Shown here: positions 1 to 7,792 of the stretch, in pieces | Layout: every line of letters begins with the position of its first letter | Position numbering within the stretch: position 1 is the stretch's first letter | Source of the DNA: Lachnospiraceae bacterium | GTDB taxonomy: Bacteria > Bacillota > Clostridia > Lachnospirales > Lachnospiraceae | DNA length: 33,091 nt | Direction of reading: 5' to 3' | Assembly (NCBI GenBank): GCA_015057955.1 | Contig: SVDE01000016.1 | Span: 1-33,091, forward strand | Made by a program: the position numbers and the translations under genes | The notes under the pieces: model-generated | Database searches by the model: none | Seen by the model: the letters and a program-made list of their open reading frames with translations, nothing else | What the model was told of the DNA's origin: nothing

Positions 1-7
1 TTTTTTA

Positions 8-43
8 GAAAAAAAGACCCCCATACCATTTCTGGTATGGAGG
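8..43 (-). terminator. Intrinsic terminator of the NlpC/P60 gene
   Basis: Read on the minus strand, an 11-bp stem (33-43 pairing with 18-28, one G-U pair) closes a GAAA tetraloop and is followed by a T run (9-15). It lies about 70 bases after the stop codon of the wall hydrolase gene, so it most likely ends that transcript. Confidence 0.85.
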
Positions 44-112
44 TTTGTTACTGTCATCTTAACTTAATGACATTGGCTTTAAGTGGCACCCCTTTCAATA
101 GTTTATTGGGTT

Positions 113-1462
113 TTATCCGATTATCCTTCTTACGTCAAGGATCGTTGTGTAGTATGCGCTGTCGATAGTGACAACTGTTCCGGGATAAGGAGCGTGAACC
201 TTAAGTCCGTCGCCTACATACATTGCAACATGTCCTGAGTATACGATGATGTCGCCCGGCAGGATCTCGCTCAGAGGAACTGAATATCCCTGGCGTGACT
301 GTACTTCTGAGTCACATGAAAGTGAATAACCGAACTGTGCATAAACTGCTGATGTAAATCCTGAGCAGTCAGCTCCGTATTCAAGTGAATGTGATCCCCA
401 TACATATGGAAGCCATCCTGCGAATGAGCATGCGTAGTTGGCAACTTCCCAACGAAGGGCCATGGTAGGATCGACATACTCTTCTTCCTCTTCTTCCTCA
501 TAGTCTCCGCCTGATGAAGATGAAGCTGCATAAGTTACGATATCGCCGTCATTGGTCAGGGTAACATATGAAGAGCTTGCATAGCCTTCGCCGTAACCGT
601 CTACGTACATGTAGATCCAGCCGTCATAACTGTCATAGTAGTAACCGGTTGTTCCATAGTTGAGCATGCAGATGACGTTGTCTGCGCCGGCTTCAGGTGA
701 TGATCTGAAGTTGATGCCGTCGTCATTTATGAATGCATATTCATAGCTGGGAGTTTCTTCATGATACTCTTCTTCCACTTCGGGATCAGGTTCATGCTCG
801 TCACGGCCTTTGTCATTGTTTCCTGCTGCGGCTGCGCCTTCAGCTGCTGCAACTATTGATGCATATGAGGAAACGTCTCCCTCATCCTCGTAAGAAACAT
901 AATTGGAGTAAACATATCCGGCACCGAAGCCTTCAACATAGATATGTGTCCATGTTCCGTCGGTATCAAGTACTTCATGTACTGAGCCGTAGTAAAGTAC
1001 GTATTTGATATTTGAATCATCATCTGAATCAGGAGCGGATCTGAAGTTGACCTGGTTCTCGGTAATGAATGCATAGCGTCCGCTTGCAGGTTCTTCAACT
1101 ACAGGCTCCTCTTCAAGAAGTTCGAATTCCTCTTCAGCTTCAACTTCCTGAGCAGGCTCTTCCACTACAGGTTCCTCTGCTGCCGGTGCTTCTTCCACAG
1201 CCTCTGTTGCCTCTTCCTTGACTACAGGTTCCTGAACAGCTTTCTTTGTCTCAGGCTGAGCGGCTTTGGTCTCGGGAACTACTGCGGCTTTGGTCTCGGG
1301 AGCAGCTGCTTCAGTTACTTCCTCGACTGTCTTAGCAGGGGCAGATACACTGTTGCTGCTTGCCACTGCGCTGAACACCAGCATGAATGAAACACCGATG
1401 ATGGATACGAATGATATGATCGCGAATACTGCGGGATTTTTTCTTCTTGTTTTCTTCTTCAT
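113..1462 (-). CDS. Secreted SH3b-SH3b-NlpC/P60 peptidoglycan endopeptidase
   Basis: This is a predicted cell-wall hydrolase that cleaves peptide stems of peptidoglycan outside the membrane. The 449-residue product starts with a basic stretch and one hydrophobic segment (about residues 11-33, signal peptide or anchor). A Pro/Glu/Ala-rich linker (about 42-127) with PETKAA and EPVVEEPA repeats follows, then two bacterial SH3 domains (about 128-192 and 239-305), an acidic run, and a C-terminal NlpC/P60 domain (about 333-449). The catalytic residues are visible: Cys366 in ADCSGF, His411 in SGHVAMY and a third His423. The ATG at 1462 is chosen over a TTG at 1504 because AGGAG lies upstream and the basic plus hydrophobic start is normal for export. 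The gene has its own promoter at 1535-1563 and a strong terminator. The family call is secure; the exact bond cleaved is not shown. Confidence 0.9.
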   Translation of the reverse strand: MKKKTRRKNPAVFAIISFVSIIGVSFMLVFSAVASSNSVSAPAKTVEEVTEAAAPETKAAVVPETKAAQPETKKAVQEPVVKEEATEAVEEAPAAEEPVVEEPAQEVEAEEEFELLEEEPVVEEPASGRYAFITENQVNFRSAPDSDDDSNIKYVLYYGSVHEVLDTDGTWTHIYVEGFGAGYVYSNYVSYEDEGDVSSYASIVAAAEGAAAAGNNDKGRDEHEPDPEVEEEYHEETPSYEYAFINDDGINFRSSPEAGADNVICMLNYGTTGYYYDSYDGWIYMYVDGYGEGYASSSYVTLTNDGDIVTYAASSSSGGDYEEEEEEEYVDPTMALRWEVANYACSFAGWLPYVWGSHSLEYGADCSGFTSAVYAQFGYSLSCDSEVQSRQGYSVPLSEILPGDIIVYSGHVAMYVGDGLKVHAPYPGTVVTIDSAYYTTILDVRRIIG

Positions 1463-1507
1463 AAAACTAAGTGGTACTCCTGAATTATTTAACAATTTTC
1501 TCAAATT

Positions 1508-1524
1508 ATTACGAAATTGTTACG
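1508..1524 (-). promoter_or_regulatory. WalR-like direct repeat in the hydrolase leader
   Basis: Minus-strand reading gives CGTAAC, five bases, CGTAAT, two half-sites one helical turn apart. The known WalR box is TGTWAH-N5-TGTWAH, so each half differs at its first base only. NlpC/P60 hydrolases are classic WalKR targets. The site lies just downstream of the predicted transcription start, which would favour repression. Tentative. Confidence 0.3.
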
Positions 1525-1534
1525 ATCTGTTCAC

Positions 1535-1563
1535 AATATACCACTGATTTTTTAACAAGTCAA
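1535..1563 (-). promoter_or_regulatory. Sigma-A promoter of the NlpC/P60 gene
   Basis: TTGACT (1558-1563) and TATATT (1535-1540) are separated by exactly 17 bases on the minus strand. Transcription would start near 1528, giving a leader of about 65 bases. Confidence 0.75.
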
Positions 1564-1601
1564 CCTTAATCCCAAAAAGTTCACAATTAAAATTCAGCTT
1601 T

Positions 1602-2834
1602 TTAATCAGCCAGAAATACCTTTATCTTTTCACCTGCGGCATGAGGTTTTTCCCCTATCGAAGACAGATAATACGCATCTGCCATGAGTGCGCCGCTCCT
1701 GCCTTTTGAGCCGGGTCCTCTTGATATTACGGGTTCAGCAAGCAGTTCTCCGTTCTCATCCTCAGATATCTCAAGTCCGGAAAAAGTGCTCATGACGGGA
1801 GGAAATCCCAGTTCTTTTGTAAGTGTTACCTCTGCGGTCGGGACGAGTATCGGTTTTCTTGTCCCAAGGAGACGTCCGAGCACCGGTACCATGAGCCAGA
1901 GGCATCCGTTGAGCGCTCCGACTGCCGGACCGGACATGTTGATGACGGGTTTTTCCTTATATATTGTTATGCTCATCGGACGTCCGGGTACTGACCTCAC
2001 TCCGTGGAAGAGCATGTTCCCGTTTTTCTCAAGATACTGAACGCAATAATCCTCACTGCCTTTTGATGTTCCCGCATTCAGGATCACGACATCACTTGTT
2101 CCGATGACGGAATCAAGGGCGTCTTTTACCTGTTCCGGGTCATCCATTATTATGGGATGAAGTGTGACTTCAGCTCCCATCTTCTCCAGCAGCGTTTTCA
2201 CCATTATGCTGTTGCTGTCAAAATTCTGGCCTCTTTTCAATTCGGATCCTGCAGGGACCAGTTCGCTGCCGGTCGGTATGAACGCGACAACAGGTTTTTT
2301 TCTTACTTTAACCTTTGAGTAACCTCCGAGAACGAGAGCTGCAAGGTGTGCAGGCGCAAGTACCGTGCCGGCTTTGCCGACCTGAGTACCCTTCTTTATG
2401 TTGCTGCCGTATGGCTGTACGTTCATTCCCGGTTTAAACTCAACATCTCCCGCCAGCTCTACTCCGCCTCCGGGCAGCAACTTTACCTTTTCGATCGCAA
2501 TTACCGAATCGAATGCGTCATCAAAATCATCTCCTGTATCAGCGCGGACATAGTCAGTTCCGTATACCCACTTTGAGGTATCCGGCATTCCATCTGCAAA
2601 GTCAGCAGACTTAACTGCTATGCCGTCCATTCCGGACGCCCTTACAACAGGCTGGTCATATTTCGCTGCCAGATCCTCTGCGAGAGTCCTTCCGCATGCT
2701 TCAATAATGTCAGCCTCTTCTGTGCCGGTCTGAACGTTCCATACAGAAAAAAGCCTGTTAATGGCCTCTTCTCTGGTTACCAGTCCTGTAATGTCAGGAC
2801 CTTTCTGTTTTACGGGGATATTGTTCTCAGTCAT
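1602..2834 (-). CDS. MoeA-like molybdopterin molybdotransferase, atypical
   Basis: MoeA inserts molybdate into adenylylated molybdopterin, the last step of molybdenum cofactor synthesis in the cytoplasm. This 410-residue protein aligns with MoeA along its length: the SGMDGIAV segment (about 67-74, normally SAMDGYAV), the PTGSELVPAGS segment (normally TGDELV.PG) and the GTSKGSEDY segment (normally GVSVGDYD). Several acidic residues that are important in E. coli MoeA are replaced, notably TGDE by TGSE, and the usual PGNP loop reads MSGPAVGAL. It may therefore be a divergent subfamily or a molybdopterin-binding relative. The ATG at 2834 is preceded by AGGAGG at close spacing; in-frame codons back to 2930 lie in the structured leader and are rejected. 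No moa or mod genes are in the window. Confidence 0.75.
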   Translation of the reverse strand: MTENNIPVKQKGPDITGLVTREEAINRLFSVWNVQTGTEEADIIEACGRTLAEDLAAKYDQPVVRASGMDGIAVKSADFADGMPDTSKWVYGTDYVRADTGDDFDDAFDSVIAIEKVKLLPGGGVELAGDVEFKPGMNVQPYGSNIKKGTQVGKAGTVLAPAHLAALVLGGYSKVKVRKKPVVAFIPTGSELVPAGSELKRGQNFDSNSIMVKTLLEKMGAEVTLHPIIMDDPEQVKDALDSVIGTSDVVILNAGTSKGSEDYCVQYLEKNGNMLFHGVRSVPGRPMSITIYKEKPVINMSGPAVGALNGCLWLMVPVLGRLLGTRKPILVPTAEVTLTKELGFPPVMSTFSGLEISEDENGELLAEPVISRGPGSKGRSGALMADAYYLSSIGEKPHAAGEKIKVFLAD

Positions 2835-2854
2835 ATTTTCCTCCTTCTCTGAAT

Positions 2855-2950
2855 GGAAAGCATGATAGTTTCCCTTCATGCTCCGGAGAGGCCGTAACGG
2901 TCTCTCGGCCCTGAAGCCATATGAAAACACTTAGGCTGCAGGGCTCGGAT
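2855..2950 (-). ncRNA. Structured 5' leader, candidate Moco riboswitch
   Basis: The minus-strand leader can fold as a three-way junction: P1 TCCG (2949-2946) with CGGA (2885-2882); an arm GCCCTG (2944-2939) with CAGGGC (2913-2908), extended by GCC/GGC; and an arm GAGAG (2906-2902) with CTCTC (2890-2886), capped by CCG-TTA-CGG. A third hairpin, GCATGA/TCATGC (2881-2860), follows. TTTCC (2859-2855) could pair with GGAAA of the ribosome binding site. The gene behind it is moeA-like, so the Moco family (Rfam RF01055) is the first candidate. The segments CCGAGCC, ATGGC and GGCC..CTCCGG fit my memory of that motif, but I could not align it. Confidence 0.45.
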
Positions 2951-2960
2951 AGTGATATTC

Positions 2961-2989
2961 AATACTTTATACAAAAAGGAGGAAAGATT
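2961..2989 (-). promoter_or_regulatory. Possible promoter upstream of the moeA leader
   Basis: Minus-strand TTGAAT is followed by TATAAA at a 15-base spacing, or TAAAGT at 17. Neither is ideal. It would start the transcript just before the folded leader and just after the end of bioY. Confidence 0.4.
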
Positions 2990-2999
2990 CAAGACCGGA

Positions 3000-3563
3000 T
3001 CATTTGATGAATCTTTTTAACCGGCCTGTGATAATTACAGAAACGACAAGTTTTATGATATCCGGGATAATGAACGGGATCACACACCAGCCCAGTGCCG
3101 TTGCAAGTCCTACCGGACCTGAATTTCTGGCGTATGCCACCATGAACCAGGCAGTCCCGAAAGCATAGCAGACGAGAAGACCGAAAGCCATGACTGCGCC
3201 TCTGACCACCATTGTCTTAAGTTTTGTGCCGCAGCTTAACTGCTTCCAGATGACCTCAGCGAGCCAGTAGATCAGCCCCATGAAGATGAAGCCGACTATG
3301 TATCCGCCGGTAGTTCCTATGATCACTCCGAATCCTCCCTTGAATCCGGAAAACACGGGAATGCCGATGATCCCAAGCAGGATGTACACAGCTATGGATA
3401 TGGTCCCTCTTTTTCCTCCAAGCAATCCCAGCACGCAGAATACCGCAAATGTCTGAAGTGTAAATGGAACGGCTGACGGAATGCTGATCCATGAACACAC
3501 CGTGATGAGTACAGCTCCGACAGCCATATATGCAAGATCTATTGTTTTAAGCTTTCTGTTCAT
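3000..3563 (-). CDS. bioY: BioY, biotin-specific S component of an ECF transporter
   Basis: BioY is the membrane subunit that binds biotin; in ECF systems it works with the EcfA-EcfA'-EcfT energising module. The 187-residue product is almost entirely hydrophobic, with about six membrane segments. It shows family segments: a PFTLQTFAVFCVLGLLGGKRG stretch near residues 34-54, a GGFGVIIGTTGGYIVGF stretch near 77-93, and FIIPDIIK near the end. The start codon overlaps the birA stop (ATGA, 3560-3563), so the two are translationally coupled. The BirA operator at 4560-4592 should control both. No ecfAAT genes adjoin bioY, but a complete set lies at 22925-25461. Confidence 0.93.
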   Translation of the reverse strand: MNRKLKTIDLAYMAVGAVLITVCSWISIPSAVPFTLQTFAVFCVLGLLGGKRGTISIAVYILLGIIGIPVFSGFKGGFGVIIGTTGGYIVGFIFMGLIYWLAEVIWKQLSCGTKLKTMVVRGAVMAFGLLVCYAFGTAWFMVAYARNSGPVGLATALGWCVIPFIIPDIIKLVVSVIITGRLKRFIK

Positions 3564-4531
3564 ACCGTCCTGATACTTACCTCTCCTGATGACAGCGTCT
3601 CTCTTGTCCCGTCACCGTACACGACTTCAAGCCTGCATTCATCATCTATGCCTACAGCCTCAGCGTTCACCGGGCCCTCCGCTTTGAATACAGTGATCTG
3701 CCTTCCTATGATGAAGCTCCGCTTCCGGTATTCGCTGTAAAAATCTGACGCATTAAGGTCTCTGCACAGATCACGGAAATGTTTCATGAACGAGGCTGCC
3801 ATCCTGCTCCTAAGATCTTTTATCCTTTCAGTGGAGATGGCGCCCGCTATATGCGCTATGTCCTCGGGGAATCCGCCTTGAGGCTCATAAACATTGAATC
3901 CTATGCCCATGATGACCCACTCAAGCTCTCCCGTCTCCATGCTGAACGATGCTTCTGTCAAAATGCCGCATACCTTGCGGTTCCTGACATAGACGTCATT
4001 TACCCATTTGATCCCGGCAGACTCTCCGGTACATTCTTCTATTGCCCTGCACGCTGCGACCGCTGCTGCAGTCGTTATCTTCGTTGCCTGCCATGCAGGT
4101 ATGTCAGGACGCTGGATTATGCTGATATACAGTCCGGTTTCGGCAGGCGAATAAAAGCTCCTGCCGCTCCTTCCCCTTCCTTCACTCTGGCTCTGCGCGA
4201 TCAGCACATGCCAATCAGGGAGTGAGTCAGCTCGCTCTTTCATTACTGTATTGGTCGAAGTAACACTGCCTGTAACTTCAAGCGAGAACTCTTCCGCTGC
4301 CCCGCCAAGGTATTTTGTCACGCTTCCGGGGCTTAGAACATCATTCGCGCCTGTAAGCCGGTATCCCCTGTTCTTCACAGCCTCGATCAGGTATCCGTCC
4401 TCCTGCAGCAGCCGGATGTTCTTCCAGACCGCGGCTCTGGTTATCCCGAGGATCTCGGCTATCGCTTCTCCCGATATGAATTTCCCATCTTCCCTCTCAA
4501 GCAGAGAGGCCAGTCTTTCTTTTGTTGCCAT
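3560..4531 (-). CDS. birA: BirA, biotin-protein ligase and biotin repressor
   Basis: Bifunctional BirA joins biotin to carrier proteins through biotinyl-AMP and, when charged, represses biotin genes. The 323-residue product begins with a winged helix (about 1-62, with GEAIAEILGITRAAVWKNI), followed by the ligase core. The core includes GRGRSGRSFYSP (biotinyl-AMP loop, family GRGRRGR) and KWVNDVY (family KWPND). A C-terminal SH3-like domain ends the protein. The ATG at 4531 is chosen because the winged helix starts there and GGGAG lies about 12 bases upstream. Earlier in-frame codons back to 4663 would run through the operator and into the neighbouring gene. The operator directly upstream shows that the DNA-binding function is in use here. 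Confidence 0.93.
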   Translation of the reverse strand: MATKERLASLLEREDGKFISGEAIAEILGITRAAVWKNIRLLQEDGYLIEAVKNRGYRLTGANDVLSPGSVTKYLGGAAEEFSLEVTGSVTSTNTVMKERADSLPDWHVLIAQSQSEGRGRSGRSFYSPAETGLYISIIQRPDIPAWQATKITTAAAVAACRAIEECTGESAGIKWVNDVYVRNRKVCGILTEASFSMETGELEWVIMGIGFNVYEPQGGFPEDIAHIAGAISTERIKDLRSRMAASFMKHFRDLCRDLNASDFYSEYRKRSFIIGRQITVFKAEGPVNAEAVGIDDECRLEVVYGDGTRETLSSGEVSIRTV

Positions 4532-4559
4532 ACATGGAATATACTCCCTTATAATAAAA

Positions 4560-4592
4560 TTGTCAACTTTTGTAATGCTCAAAAGTTGACAA
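4560..4592 (-). promoter_or_regulatory. BirA operator of the birA-bioY operon
   Basis: TTGTCAACT and AGTTGACAA form a perfect inverted repeat with 15 bases between; pairing extends to 12 bp per arm. This matches the known BirA box, TTGTnAACc-N14-16-gGTTnACAA. The right half also supplies a TTGACA -35 hexamer on the minus strand, followed after 17 bases by TATATT, so bound BirA would block the promoter. It lies 7 bases past the stop codon of the CYTH gene. Confidence 0.9.
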
Positions 4593-4598
4593 TCGTTT

Positions 4599-5363
4599 CT
4601 ATTGCTTCCCTGCCAGTTTTTCGGCGATGGCTTTGTTCGTATATTCCTTTTCACTGCTGACATCCCTGATAACAGTTATCTGAGGGGGGAGTTCGGCTTT
4701 TTCATCTTCGCTCTTCAGTTCTATCTCCATCAGAGCCCTGTCACTCCAGAATGGAAAGACATCGATCTCAAAATATTTATTCTTATATAATAAACAGTAT
4801 CTGTCCTTGGTGATGGTCTTTAAAGGCTTATTCCCTCTGCGCAGATGATCCGTGTATTCTTCTTCGGTTATCTGCTCTTCCATCTCACTTCTGGTTATCC
4901 CGCCAAGCTTTTTCTTCCTTGTCAGATAGTACCGGTAATTTCCGCCCTCTCCCCTTTTTCTTACGCGGTAGCTGCCTTCTTCATCTTCCAGATATGTCTG
5001 GCTGATCTCCACCCTGCGGCAGTAAGGATCATCTTCCAGCATCTTGATGTCCGGATAGCCGATCAGGAACTTGCGTTCGATCTCCAGCGGCTTTGGTATC
5101 CCAAGGAAAAATGATATCTCAGCTGACAGGTCGTCCATGCTTAACGCAACGCGCAGATGCGGATTTCCGATCCACTTTTCAATTCCGGGTAAATCCTGCC
5201 GGTCAGCTGATGCAAGATAGAATACCGCGTCATGATCATCCCTGCCGCCTGCTTTTCCATCTGATATGATCACCATGCCGGAATACCGCTCTTTTGCATA
5301 TTCAAGAGCTTGTTTTGCCCTTGTCTCTGTCCCTGCGGTCACAACTATCCTTTTCGCAGTCAT
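4599..5363 (-). CDS. CYTH (triphosphate tunnel) protein with a reduced NTPase-like N-terminus
   Basis: CYTH proteins form an eight-stranded tunnel that binds triphosphates; bacterial members include tripolyphosphatases and class IV adenylate cyclases. In this 254-residue product the signature EIERKFL lies at 94-100, with RVRKRG (132-137), YYLTRKKK (144-151), FEIDVF (198-203) and MEIELKSE (211-218). The first 93 residues resemble the beginning and end of the AAA_28 NTPase domain that often precedes CYTH in Clostridia (IGNPHLRV, then FLGIPKPLEIERKFLI). The Walker A loop and middle of that domain are missing: KRIVVTAGTETRAKQAL stands where a P-loop would be. GGAGGAG precedes the ATG. The substrate is unknown. 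Confidence 0.8.
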   Translation of the reverse strand: MTAKRIVVTAGTETRAKQALEYAKERYSGMVIISDGKAGGRDDHDAVFYLASADRQDLPGIEKWIGNPHLRVALSMDDLSAEISFFLGIPKPLEIERKFLIGYPDIKMLEDDPYCRRVEISQTYLEDEEGSYRVRKRGEGGNYRYYLTRKKKLGGITRSEMEEQITEEEYTDHLRRGNKPLKTITKDRYCLLYKNKYFEIDVFPFWSDRALMEIELKSEDEKAELPPQITVIRDVSSEKEYTNKAIAEKLAGKQ

Positions 5364-5394
5364 TTTCTCCTCCTGATACCCGTTTTCCTATTCC

Positions 5395-5423
5395 ATTATA
5401 ATTGAACAGTTCTGTTAAATGAA
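5395..5423 (-). promoter_or_regulatory. Promoter of the CYTH gene
   Basis: On the minus strand, TATAAT (5395-5400) lies 17 bases after a weak -35, TTCATT (5418-5423). It overlaps the divergent beta-glucosidase promoter. Confidence 0.5.
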
Positions 5424-5430
5424 TTAAAAT
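5402..5430 (+). promoter_or_regulatory. Promoter of the GH3 beta-glucosidase
   Basis: TTGAAC (5402-5407), 17 bases, TAAAAT (5425-5430). An inverted repeat AACAG-TT-CTGTT at 5405-5416 overlaps the -35 and sits inside the spacer of the opposing promoter, so it could be a shared operator. Confidence 0.65.
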
Positions 5431-5461
5431 ATGCTCAGAAATCCAGATGAAGGAGCTTCAC

Positions 5462-7792
5462 ATGAAAGCTGATATCGACAGTATCATTTCCAGGATGTCC
5501 CTTGAGGACAAGATAGCGCTTTGCTCAGGCGAGGACTTCTGGCATACGAAAGCCATGCCTCAGTACCGGATACCTGCGATCATGATGACGGACGGGCCTC
5601 ACGGACTGAGAAAGCAGGACGCTTCAGTTGACATCAATGATGTCAACCAGTCAGTTCCCGCCACATGTTTTCCCTCCGCCTGCCTTTCCGGAGCGAGCTG
5701 GGATGAGAGCATCCTTGCGAGGATCGGCGCCGCGATAGCTGAGGAAGCTCTTGCGGAAAATGTCGCCGTTGTCCTTGGTCCCGGACTGAATATCAAACGC
5801 AATCCCCTGTGCGGAAGAAATTTTGAATATTTCAGCGAAGATCCTTACCTGGCCGGAAAGCTCGCTGCCGCATTTCTGAAAGGCATGCGGGATGTCGGCA
5901 TAGGCGGATGTGTCAAACACTTCGCCTGCAACAGCCAGGAACTTGACCGCATGTCCAGTGACAGTGTGGTATCAGAAAGAGCCTTGCGTGAGATCTATCT
6001 GTCCGCTTTTGAGACAGCTGTAAAGGAAGGACAGCCTTCCATGGTCATGTGCGCTTACAACATGCTCAACGGAACATACTGCAGCGATAACAAGGAACTC
6101 CTGACTGACATTCTCCGCGACGAATGGGGTTTTGATGGGGTTGTCGTCACGGACTGGGGCGCAATGAACAACCGTGTCAACGGTTTTAAGGCAGGATGCG
6201 ACCTGAACATGCCGGGCGGCAGTTCGTACATGGAAAGGACCGTCAGAAGGGCTGTCAAAAAAGGCGCTCTGGATGAAGCCGACATTGACAGGAGCGTGAG
6301 ACGGATCCTTGAACTGGTACTTAAACAGAATGACATACCCGCTGTCCCCGGACAGTTTGCTGACCATAACGACTTTGCAGCATTTGCGGCATGTGAAAGC
6401 GCTGTGCTGCTCCAGAACAATGATTCTGTGCTGCCGATAAAGAAAGGACAGACAGCCGTACTGATAGGCGACATGGCAAAGAACATGCGCTATCAGGGAA
6501 GCGGCTCAAGCCACATCAATCCTCCGATGGTCACAAACCCGACGGATGCGATGCCTGAGATTCCCTGGGTTCAGGGATGTTTTGAAAACGGTGACACCAA
6601 CGATGGCCTCATACTTGAAGCCCAGGCTGCAGCTGCCGAAGCAGATGTGGCAGTTGTTTTTGCTGGACTCCCGAACCGATTTGAGTCTGAAGGCTTTGAC
6701 AGAGACAACATGAAGATGCCATCCGGTCACCTGCGGCTCATAAGTGCGGTAAGCGATGTTAACCCGAACACTGTAGTCGTTCTCATGTGCGGCTCACCTG
6801 TCGAGTGCCCGTTTGCCGACCATGTAAAAGCGATCCTTTACATGGGTCTTCCCGGTCAGGCCGGCGGCGTGGCAGTAAAGAAGCTCCTTTACGGAGATGC
6901 CAACCCGTCAGGACGGCTCACTGAGACCTGGCCGTATGAGTATTCCGACTGCATCTCATCTTCCGTTTACGCAAAACAGCGCGACGCGCTCTATGTTGAA
7001 GACATATATGTCGGATACAGGTATTATGACAAAGCTCACGTTCCGGTCCGCTGGCCTTTCGGTTACGGACTCAGCTATACAACATTTGCCTATTCCGATC
7101 TAAAAATAGGAAATGACTCTGTCGCCGTTACAGTGACCAATACCGGTAGAGAAGCCGGCGGCGAAGTCGTGCAGATGTACATATCACCGAGCGAATGGAC
7201 GGTCCACCGCCCTTACAGGGAATTGAAAGGATTTAAGAAAGTCTATCTTGAGCCCGGAGAGAGTGAACGTGTTTCATTTACCCTGGATAACCGCAGCTTT
7301 GCCATATGGCAGGATGGCTGGGTAGTGCCAAGCGGTATCTACACGATCATGATAGGACCGCTTGAAGAGAACATAAATGTTGATGGCGATGAAGTTCCCG
7401 CTCCCAAATGGCAAAGAGGCACATGGTATGAAACATTTGAGGGAATGCCCGGCATTTCCGACCTTGAAGCTGCAACAGGCCGGGAATATGTGCACCGGCA
7501 CGCGCCTAAGAAAGGCTCATTTACAATGAACAGTTCCCTTGGAGAGATGAAGGACTCTTCATTCATAATGAAGATGGTCCATAAGGGTGCCTGCTCATTT
7601 GCCGCAAAACACAGCAGCGGAAAAACAGATCCCGACGATCCCGCCTACAAGATGGCGATCAACTCATCGGTCAACGCGCCGCTGCGTGCGCTCCAGATAC
7701 TCTCAGGCCAGAGAGACGGGGTATTCAGAGGACTCCTGAAAATGGCCAATGGCCATTTCTTCAAAGGTCTTATAAGAATGATAAAGCGCTGA
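5462..7792 (+). CDS. Glycoside hydrolase family 3 beta-glucosidase, cytoplasmic
   Basis: The enzyme releases terminal beta-linked sugars from small oligosaccharides with retention of configuration. The 776-residue product has the GH3 order: N-terminal TIM barrel with KHFACNSQE and nucleophile Asp231 in VVVTDWGAMN, a second alpha/beta domain (around GSGSSHINPP and the CGSPVECPFADH region), and a fibronectin III-like domain (WPFGYGLSYTTFAYS onward, about 530-650). A 120-residue tail of uncertain role ends in ANGHFFKGL; I recall similar tails in Lachnospiraceae GH3 enzymes. There is no signal peptide, so it likely acts on imported cellobiose-type sugars. The ATG at 5462 is preferred over 5447 because AAGGAG sits 6 bases before it. 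It is monocistronic, with its own promoter and terminator. The exact substrate cannot be read from sequence. Confidence 0.92.
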   Translation: MKADIDSIISRMSLEDKIALCSGEDFWHTKAMPQYRIPAIMMTDGPHGLRKQDASVDINDVNQSVPATCFPSACLSGASWDESILARIGAAIAEEALAENVAVVLGPGLNIKRNPLCGRNFEYFSEDPYLAGKLAAAFLKGMRDVGIGGCVKHFACNSQELDRMSSDSVVSERALREIYLSAFETAVKEGQPSMVMCAYNMLNGTYCSDNKELLTDILRDEWGFDGVVVTDWGAMNNRVNGFKAGCDLNMPGGSSYMERTVRRAVKKGALDEADIDRSVRRILELVLKQNDIPAVPGQFADHNDFAAFAACESAVLLQNNDSVLPIKKGQTAVLIGDMAKNMRYQGSGSSHINPPMVTNPTDAMPEIPWVQGCFENGDTNDGLILEAQAAAAEADVAVVFAGLPNRFESEGFDRDNMKMPSGHLRLISAVSDVNPNTVVVLMCGSPVECPFADHVKAILYMGLPGQAGGVAVKKLLYGDANPSGRLTETWPYEYSDCISSSVYAKQRDALYVEDIYVGYRYYDKAHVPVRWPFGYGLSYTTFAYSDLKIGNDSVAVTVTNTGREAGGEVVQMYISPSEWTVHRPYRELKGFKKVYLEPGESERVSFTLDNRSFAIWQDGWVVPSGIYTIMIGPLEENINVDGDEVPAPKWQRGTWYETFEGMPGISDLEAATGREYVHRHAPKKGSFTMNSSLGEMKDSSFIMKMVHKGACSFAAKHSSGKTDPDDPAYKMAINSSVNAPLRALQILSGQRDGVFRGLLKMANGHFFKGLIRMIKR

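Noticed and set aside
1090-1330. DNA repeats in the NlpC/P60 gene as a mobile or regulatory repeat
   Set aside because: They code for the Pro/Glu/Ala-rich linker (PETKAA, EPVVEEPA) and are explained by low-complexity protein sequence.
2881-2950. Guanidine-I or TPP riboswitch upstream of moeA
   Set aside because: CCGAGAG recalls guanidine-I, but its other conserved blocks are not seen, and the gene function fits Moco better.
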